From the NCBI RefSeq assembly GCF_040807025.1, contig NC_090942.1:39510911-39574910 (forward strand): DNA of 64,000 nucleotides, read 5' to 3'. Each line of letters begins with the position of its first letter. The first letter of the stretch is position 1. The position numbers and the translations under genes were made by a program. This DNA is from Struthio camelus. Taxonomy: Eukaryota > Chordata > Aves > Struthioniformes > Struthionidae. A model generated the notes under the pieces. It saw only the letters and a list, made by a program, of their open reading frames with translations. It did not search any database and was not told the DNA's origin. Shown here piece after piece: positions 9,976 through 64,000 of the stretch.

Positions 9976-11015
9976 GCTTTGGGGTGGGGGGAGGAGAGAA
10001 TTCATGTGATGTGTTTGTAAAATGTATTTACAATTTTAAATTCTAAAAACGTGTTGCAGGGGCTACGTTTATCATAAAGAAGGCTGAAAACAAAGCTTAT
10101 TTAAATGGACTTTAGTCCCCTCAAGAAACTGTTTGACTTATAAAGAGAGCTCCTATGTAACACTACAAGTTTAGAGTTTTATGGATCATTAAAGAGCTTT
10201 CATATCAATCTTGGATATAGTTTAAAAAATCCATTTTCTTTAAAACCTAATTTGTCTAAACTCATTTCGGTTTTATTCTTGTCAGTAATCCTTCTTCAGA
10301 TGTCTTATCCCACTGTCTAAAAAGTCTCTGCTTAAAAAAAAAAACCTTATAGGTTTTAATATCATTAAATATTTCATTGCATAGGGAATAACATATGTTC
10401 TAATAAAAATTTACCACAGTTGAGGAATAATGTTCACCACATACTGCAGCTTCCTATGTGAATTTTGTTAAAATGTCTAAACAGTGCTTTATCTGAAGAG
10501 TATGCCCTTTCTGCCAGTGGAATAATGTTCCCCAAAATTCCAGTTCTACCTAATTTACAAGAAAACAAGGTGCAGCATGCCGTTCTTACTCATTCATCAG
10601 CCAGTCATTGGCTGTTAAAAATGTTTTTAAAAACAATATAACCTAGATACCACTGTTAGGAGAGGTTAATTCCATGCTTTCCCCTCAAACCACAGCAGCT
10701 GTTTGAGGGGAAGGAATATCTAAATCATGTTTAAACGTCTCCCTGTTTTCTTTTTGGGGGGTAAAAAAAAGGCCTTTATGTTTTTTTGTTCACTGTTGCT
10801 AATGGTAGGTTGCTTAGAATGGAATGACTTAACTATGAATTAAAAGTCTTTCAAATGTGAGCATGAATTTATATAAGCCTTGAGACGGACAGACTGATCC
10901 TCCTGTGCTTTTTAGTGCCATATGACATCTGAGCCTCAGTCTCAGAGGAGTCTTAAAGGGATTTAGCACCATAATTGTCTTTCATTACCAAATGTCCCAC
11001 TGAAATGATTTTCTG

Positions 11016-64000
<52,985 letters not shown>

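Larger units (their letters stand above)
9475..11015 (-). other. GRIP1: GRIP1 3' UTR
   Basis: About 1.5 kb after the GRIP1 stop codon, AT-rich, without a supported reading frame. The proximal signal at 9970-9975 and the distal one at 9495-9500 (both AATAAA on the - strand) give two possible ends. The distal one sits in a dense AT-rich block and is preferred. Confidence 0.6.

Overview
This is nuclear DNA of a vertebrate, most likely a bird. It carries spliced genes with GT-AG introns. It also holds a truncated CR1-type LINE with an avian-like 3' end (about 43284-43448), very little other recognisable transposon sequence, and fairly short introns for these genes. The species cannot be told from the sequence. 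Gene assignments rest on recalled family sequences and on exon phases worked out by hand, not on a database search.

Two genes lie tail to tail. On the + strand, 499-8541 holds the last nine visible coding exons of HELB (DNA helicase B). They sum to 1470 nt (489 codons plus stop), and every junction keeps phase. They cover helicase motif II through motif VI and the regulatory C-terminal tail. A polyadenylation signal sits at 8589-8594. On the - strand, 62372 down to 11016 holds the last 17 coding exons of GRIP1 (glutamate receptor-interacting protein 1). They sum to 2615 nt (about 870 codons with the cassette exon, about 818 without) and cover PDZ3 to PDZ7 and the C terminus. The 3' UTR probably ends near 9480. 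The 5' parts of both genes, including HELB motif I and GRIP1 PDZ1-PDZ2, lie outside the window. The same neighbour pair, HELB beside GRIP1, is found at human 12q14.3.

GRIP1 layout in transcript order: PDZ3 (62372-60405), linker with a 156-nt cassette-like exon (56483-56328) and a second linker exon (55612-55457), PDZ4 (50260-49147), PDZ5 in three exons (47502-39186), PDZ6 (34426-33484), the long PDZ6-PDZ7 linker in four exons (33312-20625), and PDZ7 plus the C terminus (12422-11016). The introns hold a CR1 fragment, short simple repeats and a triple AGGTCA repeat, and no other gene that I can support.

The two proteins have separate jobs: HELB acts in the replication and end-resection response, GRIP1 is a multi-PDZ scaffold for AMPA receptor traffic and epithelial adhesion. 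I found no new biological system. The most notable signals are: (1) the 52-codon GRIP1 cassette exon, whose expected 3' splice site reads GG instead of AG and which is followed by a long CU-rich tract; (2) an intron at the same split arginine codon in PDZ3, PDZ4, PDZ5 and PDZ6; (3) a weak GTCCGT donor before the PDZ7 exons; (4) a 13-bp triple repeat containing AGGTCA just beyond a GRIP1 donor site.
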